Positions 20,350 to 30,838 are shown, counted from the stretch's first letter. The stretch: 64,000 bases of DNA from Pseudoalteromonas ruthenica (GCF_008808095.1 NZ_CP023396.1:744001-808000); one strand, 5' to 3'. Notes: generated from the sequence alone by a model not told the origin. Numbers and translations are program-made.

Positions 20350-21241
20350 ATGAGTGAACAACCTACCGAACATGAGAGTAAACGCGGACCCAGCCGTAAC
20401 AACATCATCCTAGCATTGGTGGTATTAGTGGTGTTGGCTGTGGTGGTAATTTTTATCGTCAGCAAACAATCTCAACAGCCTTTGCCACTTGAGGCCCCCC
20501 CCTGAGCCTGCGCAGTTGCCAGTGGAAGATAAACCTCAGCCTGTTGCAGAGCCCGAACCTGAAAATAAACCCCAAGCCGCGCCGACAACCACAGACGTGA
20601 GCAACCCCGATGAGCAGCAACAGCGTCCACAGTCTCGTGAAGACGAACAGCCCGAGCCGCAACCCGAGTTGCCGGCCTTGGACGATAGCGATGAGATGGT
20701 CAGCGCCAGCTTGCAACAATCACTGGCTCAATCCAGCGCTAATTTGCTGGTCAATGATGACTTGATCCGCCGCACTGTGGTGTTTGTCGTTAATCTCGCC
20801 GAGGGGCGTGTGGCCACAAACCACTCACCAGTGGAAAAACTCGAGCAGCCTTTCACCGTGGAAGAGGGCGATGTGCTGACGATGGATCCGCAGAGCTTTG
20901 AGCGCTATGACCCGTATGTTGGTATTTTGACCTCAATGAATACCGATCAGTTGGTGGCACTGTATGAACAATATGAACCGCTGATTGAACAGGCTTATGG
21001 TGAAGTTGGCGATCCTAACAGTAGTTTTGAGGCGCGCTTAAAGCAGTCGATTGACTTGCTTTTAGAGACACCCGAAATGACTACTCAGGTCCCCTTATTA
21101 CGGGATTCAGTCACCTACAAGTATGCTTATTCCGAATGGGAGAATTTACCACCCGCTCAGAAGCAGCTATTACGCATGGGGCCAGAGAATGTAGAGAAGG
21201 TAAAAGCGGTGTTGAAGAAACTGCGCACAGAATTGGATTAA
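20350..21241 (+). pseudogene. DUF3014-type single-helix envelope protein, frameshifted in a C8 run
   Basis: An ATG at 20350 with GGAG upstream opens a frame with one transmembrane helix (about residues 19-38) and a linker, ending at TGA right after eight consecutive C (20495-20502). The other frame continues from the same point through a Pro/Glu-rich linker into a 200-residue domain that I assign to the DUF3014 family. Reading seven C instead of eight joins the halves (EAPPEPAQLP). The gene is therefore broken, slippage-variable, or carries a sequencing error. A terminator follows. Function of the family is unknown. Confidence 0.78.
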
Positions 21242-21254
21242 TTCAACGTTCGTG

Positions 21255-21280
21255 AAAAAAGGGGCCAACGGGCCCCTTTG
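21255..21280 (+). terminator. Bidirectional terminator between DUF3014 and M28 peptidase genes
   Basis: Stem AAAGGGGCC / GGCCCCTTT with a four-base loop, flanked by A on the left and T on the right, so it can end both convergent transcripts. Confidence 0.85.
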
Positions 21281-21286
21281 TTATTA

Positions 21287-23131
21287 CTAATTGGCGGTGA
21301 TCGATAAATTTACACCCGTGGCGCTATTATAGCCGTACAAATCAATGTACCAAGTTCCACTTTGCGGGTTGCTAATGGTACAGGTTTCATTGTTACCATT
21401 TTTGTATGGACGGCATTGCCATTGCGACTGACTCGACGGTGAGCCAAGGTTTAAATACAGATCGGCATCGCCGCTACCGCCGGATATACTCACCTGTAAT
21501 TGTGAATAGCCGCTAGTAAGAGGCTGCTCAAAGCGTTGCCATTGAGAAGACGCGACAGAAATAGGCCCTTCGCTACGATTAATGGGAGTTGGACCGGTTG
21601 AATCTGTTTGATACTCACCGACCAGATTGACACCGGAAATGGCATTCCAGGCCTCAACCATCACGTAGTAAGTCCCTGTTTGTGGCGCGCTAAAGCTACA
21701 GCTTTCGGTGCTTGATGCCGTGGTGCTTTTGCAATCATAGCTATTGAGTGTCGGTGGCGTGCCAAATTGCACGTATAAATCAGCATCACCGCTGCCGCCA
21801 TAGGTATTAAAGTTAAGATCAGTGGCATCGCTGGGTACATCCATGGTGTAAAGTAGCTGTTCCTTAGCGCCAGCGCTAAGGCCAGACTCAACCACACTGT
21901 TAGTGAGCTCGTTATCACTCGGTGGTGGCGGCGCAGAGCCAGCACTTTTCGCAAGCTCAGCGAGATAAACACTGGCCAAGCGTGCAAAATTGATGGCATG
22001 ACTGGCATCAAACAGGTCATCACCACTGGTGTGAATTCGGTAGTTGATATCACTCATTTTTGATTCAAACGGCATTGAGGCGGCAAAGCCTTGGTTATGC
22101 CAAGAGGCATGATCCGAGCATCCGTAACCACATTGATCATAGCCAATAACCAGGTCACTAAGATAAGTGCTGGCAAGGTTTGCCATAAATTGATTCTGGC
22201 CGCTATTGGTATAGTCGGTCATCAATACAATATCTTCAGCTGAGCCGTTATTACCGGTCATATCAAACTGCGCCATGCCCACCACATTGATGCCTTGGCT
22301 TTTGTAATCGCTAGCTATAGCGCCGGAGCCTCTGAGTCCCACTTCTTCAGCCGCAAAGCCCATAATTTTGATGGTGCGTTTAGGCTTAAAGTCACTGTCG
22401 ACGACTGCTCGCAGCGTTTCGGTTAATACTGCAATGCCGCTGGCATTATCATCAGCTCCTGGTGCACGACCTTGGCTGGGTGATGATTGGTTAATCGAGT
22501 CTAAGTGACCACCAATGATCACCACTTCATCACTTAACTCTTGTCCGGCGATTGTCACCACCACCGAATCTTGAGCCCAACTATGGTTGTAACTTTGCAC
22601 GGTGATGTCACTGCGACTACTGGCGATTTGTTGCCAGTGGGTGCGTAACCAATCTGCTGCATCAACACCGCTTTGTTGTGAATAATAACGGTTATGAAAT
22701 GCTGCTAGGGTACTTACGGTGTTATCTAGACGAGTGGTGCTCAGCTCAGCCAGCAGCGCCTGGGCTGCAGCGGGGTTATCGATGCTGTAATTAACAGTGG
22801 TAACTGTTTGCGTGTTATTGACTTGAGCCTGTTGCAAGTAGGCTTTCGCCGCTTGCTCAGATTCATGATAAATAAAGCCGCCACAGCGTTTGTATTCATG
22901 GTGCATAAAATCGCTTAGCCGATGTATATGCTTAGGATCTATAGCGATAACATCAACTGCTGTGCCAGCGATTGATTGCGTTGCAGCGCTTTGCCACTGT
23001 GTTTTTTGCTGTTTTTGATAGTGCGCCATGGCATGGGCCTCGACCGTGATCCATGCCTTTTCCGGTGCCGCTAAGGCGCTGTTCGTAGCGCAAGTAAGCG
23101 CCGCACCGATGGCGAGGTAAGAATATTTCAT
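21287..23131 (-). CDS. Secreted M28 zinc aminopeptidase with two PPC domains
   Basis: 614 residues with a signal peptide ending near ANSALAA (about residue 22). After a propeptide-like region, the M28 core holds the zinc ligands in GGHLDSI, GADDNASGIA, EEVGLRGSG, DMTG and GCSDHASW, which fits Vibrio/Aeromonas leucyl aminopeptidase-like enzymes. Two C-terminal PPC domains follow (each with a GGSGDADLY motif), normally removed during maturation. The neighbouring M4 protease has a closely similar pair of PPC domains, and the two genes run the same way, so they look like a secreted proteolysis pair. Confidence 0.92.
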   Translation of the reverse strand: MKYSYLAIGAALTCATNSALAAPEKAWITVEAHAMAHYQKQQKTQWQSAATQSIAGTAVDVIAIDPKHIHRLSDFMHHEYKRCGGFIYHESEQAAKAYLQQAQVNNTQTVTTVNYSIDNPAAAQALLAELSTTRLDNTVSTLAAFHNRYYSQQSGVDAADWLRTHWQQIASSRSDITVQSYNHSWAQDSVVVTIAGQELSDEVVIIGGHLDSINQSSPSQGRAPGADDNASGIAVLTETLRAVVDSDFKPKRTIKIMGFAAEEVGLRGSGAIASDYKSQGINVVGMAQFDMTGNNGSAEDIVLMTDYTNSGQNQFMANLASTYLSDLVIGYDQCGYGCSDHASWHNQGFAASMPFESKMSDINYRIHTSGDDLFDASHAINFARLASVYLAELAKSAGSAPPPPSDNELTNSVVESGLSAGAKEQLLYTMDVPSDATDLNFNTYGGSGDADLYVQFGTPPTLNSYDCKSTTASSTESCSFSAPQTGTYYVMVEAWNAISGVNLVGEYQTDSTGPTPINRSEGPISVASSQWQRFEQPLTSGYSQLQVSISGGSGDADLYLNLGSPSSQSQWQCRPYKNGNNETCTISNPQSGTWYIDLYGYNSATGVNLSITAN

Positions 23132-23149
23132 AAGCTGGGTCCTTAAATG

Positions 23150-23174
23150 AAAAAGGGGCCAGTAGCTGGCCCCT
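23150..23174 (-). terminator. Terminator after the M4 protease gene
   Basis: On the minus strand, GGGGCCAG / CTGGCCCC with a three-base loop is followed by five T. It separates the M4 gene from the downstream M28 gene, so the latter needs read-through or its own promoter in a 59-base gap. Confidence 0.85.
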
Positions 23175-23190
23175 ACTCAGGGAGAATGAT

Positions 23191-25773
<2,583 letters not shown>

Positions 25774-25802
25774 TTGAATCCCAGTAGTAAAGTCGCGATA
25801 AT
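25774..25802 (+). promoter_or_regulatory. ffs promoter
   Basis: TTGAAT (25774-25779), 17-base spacer, GATAAT (25797-25802), followed by a C-rich discriminator (CCCTCCTGCGCCC). The predicted start near 25809 gives a leader of about 23 bases before the mature RNA, similar to the processed leader of E. coli 4.5S RNA. A GC-rich discriminator is typical of stringently controlled stable-RNA promoters. Confidence 0.75.
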
Positions 25803-25831
25803 CCCTCCTGCGCCCAACGAAGGCCCTCGAT

Positions 25832-25941
25832 GGTAGCCTTATTGGTCCTCTCGCAACACTAGCAGGTGAATCTGGTCAGGCCCGGAAGGGAGCAGCCACA
25901 GCGTGTGACGTGTGTGCCGAGATGTGGCTGGTAAGGCTGCC
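25832..25941 (+). ncRNA. ffs: 4.5S signal recognition particle RNA
   Basis: The core GGTCAGGCCCGGAAGGGAGC and the partner strand CAGC...GTGTGTGCCGAGATG reproduce the Ffh-binding asymmetric and symmetric loops of bacterial SRP RNA. The ends GGTAGCCTTA and TAAGGCTGCC pair over ten positions, fixing the gene at about 110 nt. It binds Ffh and targets membrane proteins co-translationally. No terminator follows within the 16 bases before the mobile element. A hairpin at 35351-35390, on the far side of the element, may be its original terminator. Confidence 0.96.
25878..25910 (+). other. Protospacer-like target in ffs matched by the nearby CRISPR spacer
   Basis: This part of ffs matches the spacer at 26247-26279 without gaps at 21 of 33 positions (about 8 expected by chance). 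Every one of the 12 differences is A or T in the spacer against G or C in ffs. Taking a 32-nt spacer, the bases just 5' of the match read CA, which fits the relaxed CN-type PAM of I-F3 CASTs. The distal end lies 47 bp before the mobile element begins. Confidence 0.8.
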
Positions 25942-25957
25942 ACCCAAATTTCCCCCT

Positions 25958-26006
25958 TGTTGTTTGAAGTTAAAGTTGACATAAATTTGAACAATAAGTT
26001 GTCATA
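25958..26006 (+). repeat. ffs-proximal transposon end with two TnsB-like sites
   Basis: The end starts TGTTGTTTG, with the TGT terminus usual for Tn7-like elements. Site A is 25967-25983 (AAGTTAAAGTTGACATA) and site B is 25990-26006 (AACAATAAGTTGTCATA), exactly 23 bp apart. The shared core is AAGTTG-CATA. The same 23-bp spacing recurs between two sites of the far end. Confidence 0.8.
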
Positions 26007-26218
26007 GCCAAATTTTAGTCAGTGCGCTAGAAAGCAGCTATTATCGACGCAAAACCAAGTACTCTAGAGTTAAAACCCTTTTTAAATTCGCCAGTCAAAA
26101 GATCAAGGCGACCTGTCTCTTAGAGTCGGCATTAGAGTTCGGTGCTTGTTTCCACTTCGAATATTCCCCAGCGATTGTCGCATTCGAGGCTTAGCCTCTA
26201 GGCTTTAAATAAGACTAT

Positions 26219-26307
26219 GTGAACTGCCGCGTAGGCAGCTGAAATTAGGCTAGGAAGTAATCAATCACAACATGTTATTTTTAACTGCTGAAAAGGCAGG
26301 GCTAGAC
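26219..26307 (+). CRISPR. Single-spacer type I-F3-like mini-array with ffs-matching guide
   Basis: Repeat 1 (26219-26246) begins GTGAACTGCCGCGTAGGCAG and matches my recollection of the Tn6677 CAST repeat at about 23 of 28 positions. It folds as CTGCC-GCGTA-GGCAG. Repeat 2 (26280-26307) is divergent but keeps AACTGC and AGGCAG and a five-pair hairpin (CTGCT-GAAAA-GGCAG), like the atypical repeats that flank homing spacers in I-F3 arrays. The repeat period is 61, leaving a 32-33 nt spacer. A terminator follows at once. The region 26020-26218 has no gene and would be the leader; it contains a 13-bp dyad GAGGCTTAGCCTC (26186-26198). Confidence 0.82.
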
Positions 26308-26314
26308 ATCTTAC

Positions 26315-26340
26315 ACCCCAGCAAATACTGGGGTCTTTTC
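26315..26340 (+). terminator. Terminator just after the mini-array
   Basis: Stem ACCCCAG / CTGGGGT with loop CAAATA followed by CTTTTC. It begins eight bases after repeat 2 and points the same way as the array, so the guide RNA appears to be its own short transcription unit. It is also correctly placed to insulate the array from the convergent integrase gene. The bases 26341-26471 hold no other gene that I can see. Confidence 0.8.
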
Positions 26341-26471
26341 TGTTATTCAAAACGGTAATCTGAGGTATATCTAACCGTATTGAGTTAGGTTAGGAGCTTT
26401 CCTATAAATAGTGTTCGAATATTTAGATTGGCAATGTTATCACTAACAGCCGTTACCTGCCCCAAAACAAG

Positions 26472-27443
26472 CTAGAAAATTTTGCTCAAAGGACTAACAA
26501 CACCGTTTGCGCCTTGCTGTAAAACATGCGTATATATTTGCGTTGTCTTCACATCGGAATGACCCAGTTGAGCTTGCACGGTTCTAATATCTGCACCACT
26601 TTGTAGTAAATGAGTAGCAAATGAATGTCTAAAAGTGTGAGGCGTTATAGGTTTTATTATTTGTGCTTTTTCGGCGGCCTCTTTAACCGCTTTACGTACA
26701 CCTGTTTGATGAAAATGATGTCGGCGAATCTCGCCAGTTTCAGGATCAGCATTTAACTTATATGAGGGAAATAGATACTGCCAAGCAATTGACTTATTGG
26801 CGCTAGGATATTTTCTTGCTAGTGCCTTTAGCATCCATACACCAGCATATTGTTCATTCTGGGAATCTAATTTTAAGTATTCATCAGCCTGAGCTATTTG
26901 ATTTCTTAGCAAAGGTATAAGTTCTGTGGCGAGTGTAACCACCCGATGTTTATTCCCTTTACCATTCCAGATCCGAATGCACTTGTAGTCAAAGTCAATA
27001 TCCTGAACTCGTAGTTGAACAGCTTCCATTACACGTAAGCCGCTACCATACATTAAACCTGAAATTAAATAATATCGTTTACTTAAAAACGACATGAGGA
27101 GTTTAACCTCCTCGGGGGTCATAACAATTGGTAACTTAGATTGGCGCTTGCTTCTAACAAACGTTAGATTCGGACACAATTCCTGTTTAATTATTTGCTT
27201 ATACAAAAAAGATAACGCATTTAACGCTGTCGCTTGTGTTTTAGATGACACATTCCGTTTAAGTACAAGGTAGTCGAGATATTCGACAACCTCGTTATTG
27301 CCCATTGAAGCTGGGTGACGTTTATCATGATAATGAATATAGGAAGAAATCAACTTAAGATATGTATCAACGGTTCTGAGTGAATATTGCTTAGTCAACA
27401 TTAACTCGGCGATGTGATTTAAAAATGGTGAACTAGTTCTCAT
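26472..27443 (-). CDS. intI: Integron integrase IntI
   Basis: 323-residue tyrosine recombinase. It begins MRTSSPFLNHIAELM, then SLRTVDTYLKLISSYIHYH typical of IntI. Catalytic residues are visible in GSGLRVMEAVQLR (Arg), TPHTFRHSFATHLLQSGADIRT (His-x-x-Arg) and LGHSDVKTTQIYTHV (His and nucleophile Tyr). The integron-specific insert around ALARKYPSANKSIAWQYLFPS is present. A longer frame from 27506 would translate the LexA box and promoter; ATG at 27443 has TTGGAGC upstream and is preferred. It faces away from the cassettes with attI between, the standard integron layout. The gene looks intact. Confidence 0.93.
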   Translation of the reverse strand: MRTSSPFLNHIAELMLTKQYSLRTVDTYLKLISSYIHYHDKRHPASMGNNEVVEYLDYLVLKRNVSSKTQATALNALSFLYKQIIKQELCPNLTFVRSKRQSKLPIVMTPEEVKLLMSFLSKRYYLISGLMYGSGLRVMEAVQLRVQDIDFDYKCIRIWNGKGNKHRVVTLATELIPLLRNQIAQADEYLKLDSQNEQYAGVWMLKALARKYPSANKSIAWQYLFPSYKLNADPETGEIRRHHFHQTGVRKAVKEAAEKAQIIKPITPHTFRHSFATHLLQSGADIRTVQAQLGHSDVKTTQIYTHVLQQGANGVVSPLSKIF

Positions 27444-27464
27444 TGAGCTAGCTCCAATAAGTAC

Positions 27465-27506
27465 TTGTATATATGTACAGTATTGTTGTGTTTCTCCTAT
27501 AGTCAA
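27465..27506 (-). promoter_or_regulatory. intI promoter overlapped by a LexA box
   Basis: Minus strand: TTGACT (27501-27506), 18-base spacer, TACTGT (27477-27482). The LexA-type site CTGTACATATATACAA (27465-27480), which differs from CTGT-N8-ACAG at one base, overlaps the -10 element. This is the arrangement seen in SOS-controlled integron integrases, so cassette shuffling is likely induced by DNA damage. Confidence 0.85.
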
Positions 27507-27507
27507 G

Positions 27508-27533
27508 AAAACGACCCATTGGGTCGTTTTTTT
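27508..27533 (+). terminator. Hairpin terminator between intI promoter and attI
   Basis: AAAACGACCCA pairs perfectly with TGGGTCGTTTT and is followed by a T run on the plus strand. It would block transcription entering the cassettes from the integrase side. The same 11 bases AAAACGACCCA recur at 27628-27638 within the attI region. Confidence 0.75.
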
Positions 27534-27599
27534 CTTATAGCAATGTAACGTAACTTCAATGCTGGCAAGTACTTCCTAAATTTGCTATCAATGGTCTAA

Positions 27600-27663
27600 G
27601 GACTAAAACGAGACAGGTTGCGGCAGAAAAACGACCCAATCGCTCGATATTAAATTGTTAGAT
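27600..27663 (+). other. Probable attI recombination site
   Basis: The first cassette junction is GTTAGAT (27657-27663), a match to the GTTRRRY core. The 5' limit of attI is a guess. Position between intI and the first cassette gene is as expected. I could not fix a Pc promoter here; several weak hexamer pairs exist and none is convincing. Confidence 0.65.
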
Positions 27664-27681
27664 TCCCTATAGAGATCTCAT

Positions 27682-29958
27682 ATGGAACCAAAAGATTTAC
27701 ACGGATTTGCTTCTGATAGGCCGATCACAAAAGTAGAAGAGGACCTGTTGGGACGGTCAGGCTTTTCCACGGACTTGGCTAATGCAATGGCAAGTTGGCA
27801 TGGAAATGATAGCTTAGTAGTAGCTCTGCATGGTGACTGGGGATCAGGGAAGTCTTCTATTAAAAACATGGCCCTATCTCGACTAGCGGAAATAACAGAG
27901 AAAAAACCTGATGTAATTGAATTTTCCCCATGGGAATGGGCAGCTCAAGAAAAAATAACGGCCTCCTTTTTTCAAGAAGTATCAAAGTCAATAGGTCACA
28001 CAGATAAAAGCAAGTCTGGGAAAAAGTTAGCGGCAACTCTTAAAAAATATGGTCGGTATCTTAATACGGGTGAAACAGTAGTATCAGGTTTTTCAGCGGC
28101 TCTCCCTACACTGTTTGTATTCGCAACCCTTATAGGGGTTGGCGGTAATTTTTCAAACGAGGCTTGGGTAAGCAACGTTAGCACTACTATTCTACTGGTT
28201 TTGGGTGGATGGGCTGCAATATTAAAGTGGGGCAAAGGCTTCCTTGACAATTTGAGTGGAAATGTTGAGGCGACTGCCAAGGAAAAAGAGCAGAGTTTGA
28301 GTGATATAAGACAGGAATTGACAGGATTATTACTCGAAAGGAAATCTCCATTGATCGTTGTAATGGATGATTTGGATAGGCTGACATCATCCCAATTAAG
28401 GATGGTTTTTCAGCTTATAAAAGCAAACTTGGAATTTCCGAATGTGGTCTTCCTTCTTCTATTTCAGCGGGATCTGGTAGAAGATAAAATGAATGACGGG
28501 GCGCAACAGGGTCGAGACTATTTAGAAAAAATAATTCAGGTGCCTTTTGACATACCTCAAATAGAAACTACACGACTGCATAACTTATTGTTCAATCAGT
28601 TAGATAAAATTATCGAGCAAGACAAATCAGCTGCAAATATGTTTGATTCGGGACGGTGGGGGAACCTATTTCACGGGGCTCTAAGCGCATATTTTGACAA
28701 TCTGCGAAGCGTTTATAGATACACCTCCACTCTATCATTCCATTTTACACTACTTAAAGGCAAAAGTGCTTTTGAGGTCAACCCAGTGGATTTAATGGCA
28801 ATTGAGTGCCTAAGAGTTTTTGAACCTGATGTTTACAAGGAAATCGCACGCGCGAAAGAGATATTCACTAAAAATGGTTCCGATAGATATGGAAGAAGCC
28901 AGGAATCTGCTGCTGCCCTAATTAATAGCATATTGGATAAGGCTTCTGAGAATAAGCGAGATGCTGTAAAGGAAATGGTAGAGCAACTATTTCCAACAAT
29001 AGAATGGGCTTTGGGAGGCTCACACTATTCTGGAGATTATTCTAGTACATGGTTAAGAGAGATGCGTGTTTGTCACCCCTCTAACTTTGATAAATACTTT
29101 CAATTTTCAATTCCAAGTGGGGAACTCTCAAACTCAGACCTGCAGGAAATGCTTAGTCTAACTGCTGATTCTGACAGGCTTTCTTCATTTATCTTGTCCC
29201 TCAAAGAACGTGGCATTCTAAAAAATGCTCTTTCACAGTTTGAATCATTCACAGATGAAGTGCCTCTTGAAAATGGCAGTGCGTATATTAAGGGAGTTTT
29301 AGATATTGGTGACCAAATTGATCATGAATCAATTGGGTTTACGATGTTTAGCTCGAATACACATGCTGTAAGGCTTGTTGTTTGGTTTCTACGGCGCATT
29401 GACGATCTGGAGGAGCGAGGCAAGCTGCTTTTAGAATGCTTCAAAGCGTCAAAAGGTCTCTCTATTGTCGAACACATATTACAAGGCGATGAAAATCGCA
29501 GAGAGAAAGCTGATGCTGACCAGATACTACGAGATGAGGAGTTTGAGCTGCTTAAAGCCGAGTTTGTAAAAAAGCTGGATGAAATGTCTGAAAATGCGCC
29601 TAGCGAACTACTTTCTAATGAACACTTGGTTTCTTTTTTGTATAGATGGAAGCGCTGGGGAGATGAGAATAAAGTTATAAACTGGTTAAAGTTGCAGACT
29701 CAGACTGCCGAAGGGTGTTTGACCTTGTTAAAAAGGTTTGCAAGTAAATCTTCATCTCAGGCAATGGGAGATTACTTAGTTAAAATTACTACGTACATAA
29801 AGCTTGAGAGCATTGAAAACTTTCTAGAGATAGCACGAATTCAAGAAAAAGTAAGGGATATTGATGAAGACAAGGTCGATTCCCAAGCGAAAGTAGCATT
29901 GAAGGCTTTTCATGATGCACTTGAAAAGAGAGAAAAAGGAATCGAAGACGATTGGTAA
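27682..29958 (+). CDS. KAP-family P-loop NTPase (first integron cassette)
   Basis: 758 residues. Walker A GDWGSGKSSIKN is near residue 51 and Walker B PLIVVMDDLDRL near 227. Between them two hydrophobic helices (about 133-152 and 163-180) interrupt the P-loop domain, the hallmark of KAP NTPases, which are membrane-linked. The C-terminal 450 residues are mostly helical with no domain I recognise. Known members include phage-exclusion protein PifA of F plasmid, so an anti-phage role is plausible but is inference. At 2.3 kb it is far larger than a usual cassette gene (0.3-1 kb). Low GC compared with the core genes suggests transfer. It is followed within 10 bases by attC1. Confidence 0.85.
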   Translation: MEPKDLHGFASDRPITKVEEDLLGRSGFSTDLANAMASWHGNDSLVVALHGDWGSGKSSIKNMALSRLAEITEKKPDVIEFSPWEWAAQEKITASFFQEVSKSIGHTDKSKSGKKLAATLKKYGRYLNTGETVVSGFSAALPTLFVFATLIGVGGNFSNEAWVSNVSTTILLVLGGWAAILKWGKGFLDNLSGNVEATAKEKEQSLSDIRQELTGLLLERKSPLIVVMDDLDRLTSSQLRMVFQLIKANLEFPNVVFLLLFQRDLVEDKMNDGAQQGRDYLEKIIQVPFDIPQIETTRLHNLLFNQLDKIIEQDKSAANMFDSGRWGNLFHGALSAYFDNLRSVYRYTSTLSFHFTLLKGKSAFEVNPVDLMAIECLRVFEPDVYKEIARAKEIFTKNGSDRYGRSQESAAALINSILDKASENKRDAVKEMVEQLFPTIEWALGGSHYSGDYSSTWLREMRVCHPSNFDKYFQFSIPSGELSNSDLQEMLSLTADSDRLSSFILSLKERGILKNALSQFESFTDEVPLENGSAYIKGVLDIGDQIDHESIGFTMFSSNTHAVRLVVWFLRRIDDLEERGKLLLECFKASKGLSIVEHILQGDENRREKADADQILRDEEFELLKAEFVKKLDEMSENAPSELLSNEHLVSFLYRWKRWGDENKVINWLKLQTQTAEGCLTLLKRFASKSSSQAMGDYLVKITTYIKLESIENFLEIARIQEKVRDIDEDKVDSQAKVALKAFHDALEKREKGIEDDW

Positions 29959-29961
29959 TGA

Positions 29962-30033
29962 ATCTAACAAAGCGCTGCTGTCGGACAACTTTTCCGCTGC
30001 GCTCCAAAGTTGCCGCAGAGCTCGGCGTTAGTT
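29962..30033 (+). repeat. attC site 1 (after KAP cassette)
   Basis: R'' ATCTAAC and terminal GCGTTAG bracket an imperfect palindrome (GCTGCTGTCGGACAACTTTT ... AAAGTTGCCGCAGAG). It is nearly the same sequence as attC6 at 35025-35096, about 70 bp. Confidence 0.9.
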
Positions 30034-30088
30034 GCAGGACTTACCCAAAAAAAGTAGACACCTTCTATAGTTAGAAAAGAGGTGTCTC

Positions 30089-30400
30089 ATGACTAGAAAG
30101 AAAAGAACCCTGGCCTATACCGAAGATTTTCGTCGCGAAGCGGTTCGAAGGGCGGAGCAACCCGGAAATACCAACAAATCCGTCGCCGAAGAGCTGGGGA
30201 TCAGCGCCCAGCAAATTTATAACTGGCGTAGGCAATTCAACCGTCTTTCCGACAAGCAATTTAATACCGTTCAAGGCGTTGATTACTCGAAACATGAAAG
30301 TGAGGAACTGCGCCGCCTCAAGCGCGAGCTACACGACCTGAAAGAGGAAAATGAATTCTTAAAAAAGGCAGCCGCGTACTTTGCGAAAAGCCAGGAGTAA
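30089..30400 (+). CDS. IS element A OrfA (IS3-type helix-turn-helix protein)
   Basis: 103 residues with an HTH (NKSVAEELGISAQQIYNWRRQF) and a C-terminal leucine-zipper-like coiled coil (EELRRLKRELHDLKEENEFLKKAAAYF). A run AAAAAAG at 30361-30367 is the probable programmed -1 frameshift site that fuses OrfA to OrfB into the active transposase. Confidence 0.92.
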   Translation: MTRKKRTLAYTEDFRREAVRRAEQPGNTNKSVAEELGISAQQIYNWRRQFNRLSDKQFNTVQGVDYSKHESEELRRLKRELHDLKEENEFLKKAAAYFAKSQE

Positions 30401-30568
30401 AGTACGCGCTGATTGCGCAGTATGTAGGCCAGTTCCGGATCACCTTGATGTGCAGAGCATTGAAAGTCTCACGCTCGGGTTTTTATCGTTACCTGAGCCT
30501 GTCCACTTCCCATAAACTGAGACAGACATAATTAGAGTTTTCTGTAATGATTAATGCAGGAGACGACT

Positions 30569-30838
30569 ATGAAAAAATCACGCTATACAGAATCTCAGAT
30601 CATCGCAGTATTAAAAGAAGTCGATGCGGGTAGGAAGGTTGAGGAAGTGTGCCGTCAGCACGGTATCAGTAGTGCAACCTATTACAACTGGAAGTCCAAA
30701 TACGGTGGGATGGAAGCCTCTGACGTCAAACGGTTGAAGGAGCTTGAAGAGGAAAATGCCAAGCTTAAAAAGATGTTTGCAGATGTTAGTTTGGAAAATC
30801 ATGCGATTAAGGAGCTTTTCGCAAAAAAGGGTTGGTGA
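30569..30838 (+). CDS. IS element B OrfA
   Basis: 89 residues beginning MKKSRYTESQIIAVLKEVDAG, with HTH (VEEVCRQHGISSATYYNWKSKY) and a coiled coil. Start ATG at 30569 has AGGAG six bases upstream; an earlier ATG at 30554 lies within the leader. It overlaps OrfB, and GCAAAAAAGG near the end is a -1 frameshift site. Confidence 0.93.
   Translation: MKKSRYTESQIIAVLKEVDAGRKVEEVCRQHGISSATYYNWKSKYGGMEASDVKRLKELEEENAKLKKMFADVSLENHAIKELFAKKGW

Noticed and set aside
26159-26218. A further CRISPR repeat one period upstream of repeat 1
   Set aside because: No similarity to the repeat at the expected distance; the array seems to have one spacer only.
25958-26317. A mini-element ending at ACACCCC near 26313, giving a nearly matching flank
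   Set aside because: The supposed right end has no TnsB-like site and no inverted match to the left end, unlike the end at 35345.
26445-26471. Degenerate attC or attI core (CTAACAGCCGTTAC) on the far side of intI
   Set aside because: No paired arms or second core could be found; too short to support.
27444-27506. Longer IntI start at 27506
   Set aside because: It would translate the LexA box and -10 region, has no ribosome site, and adds residues not found in IntI.
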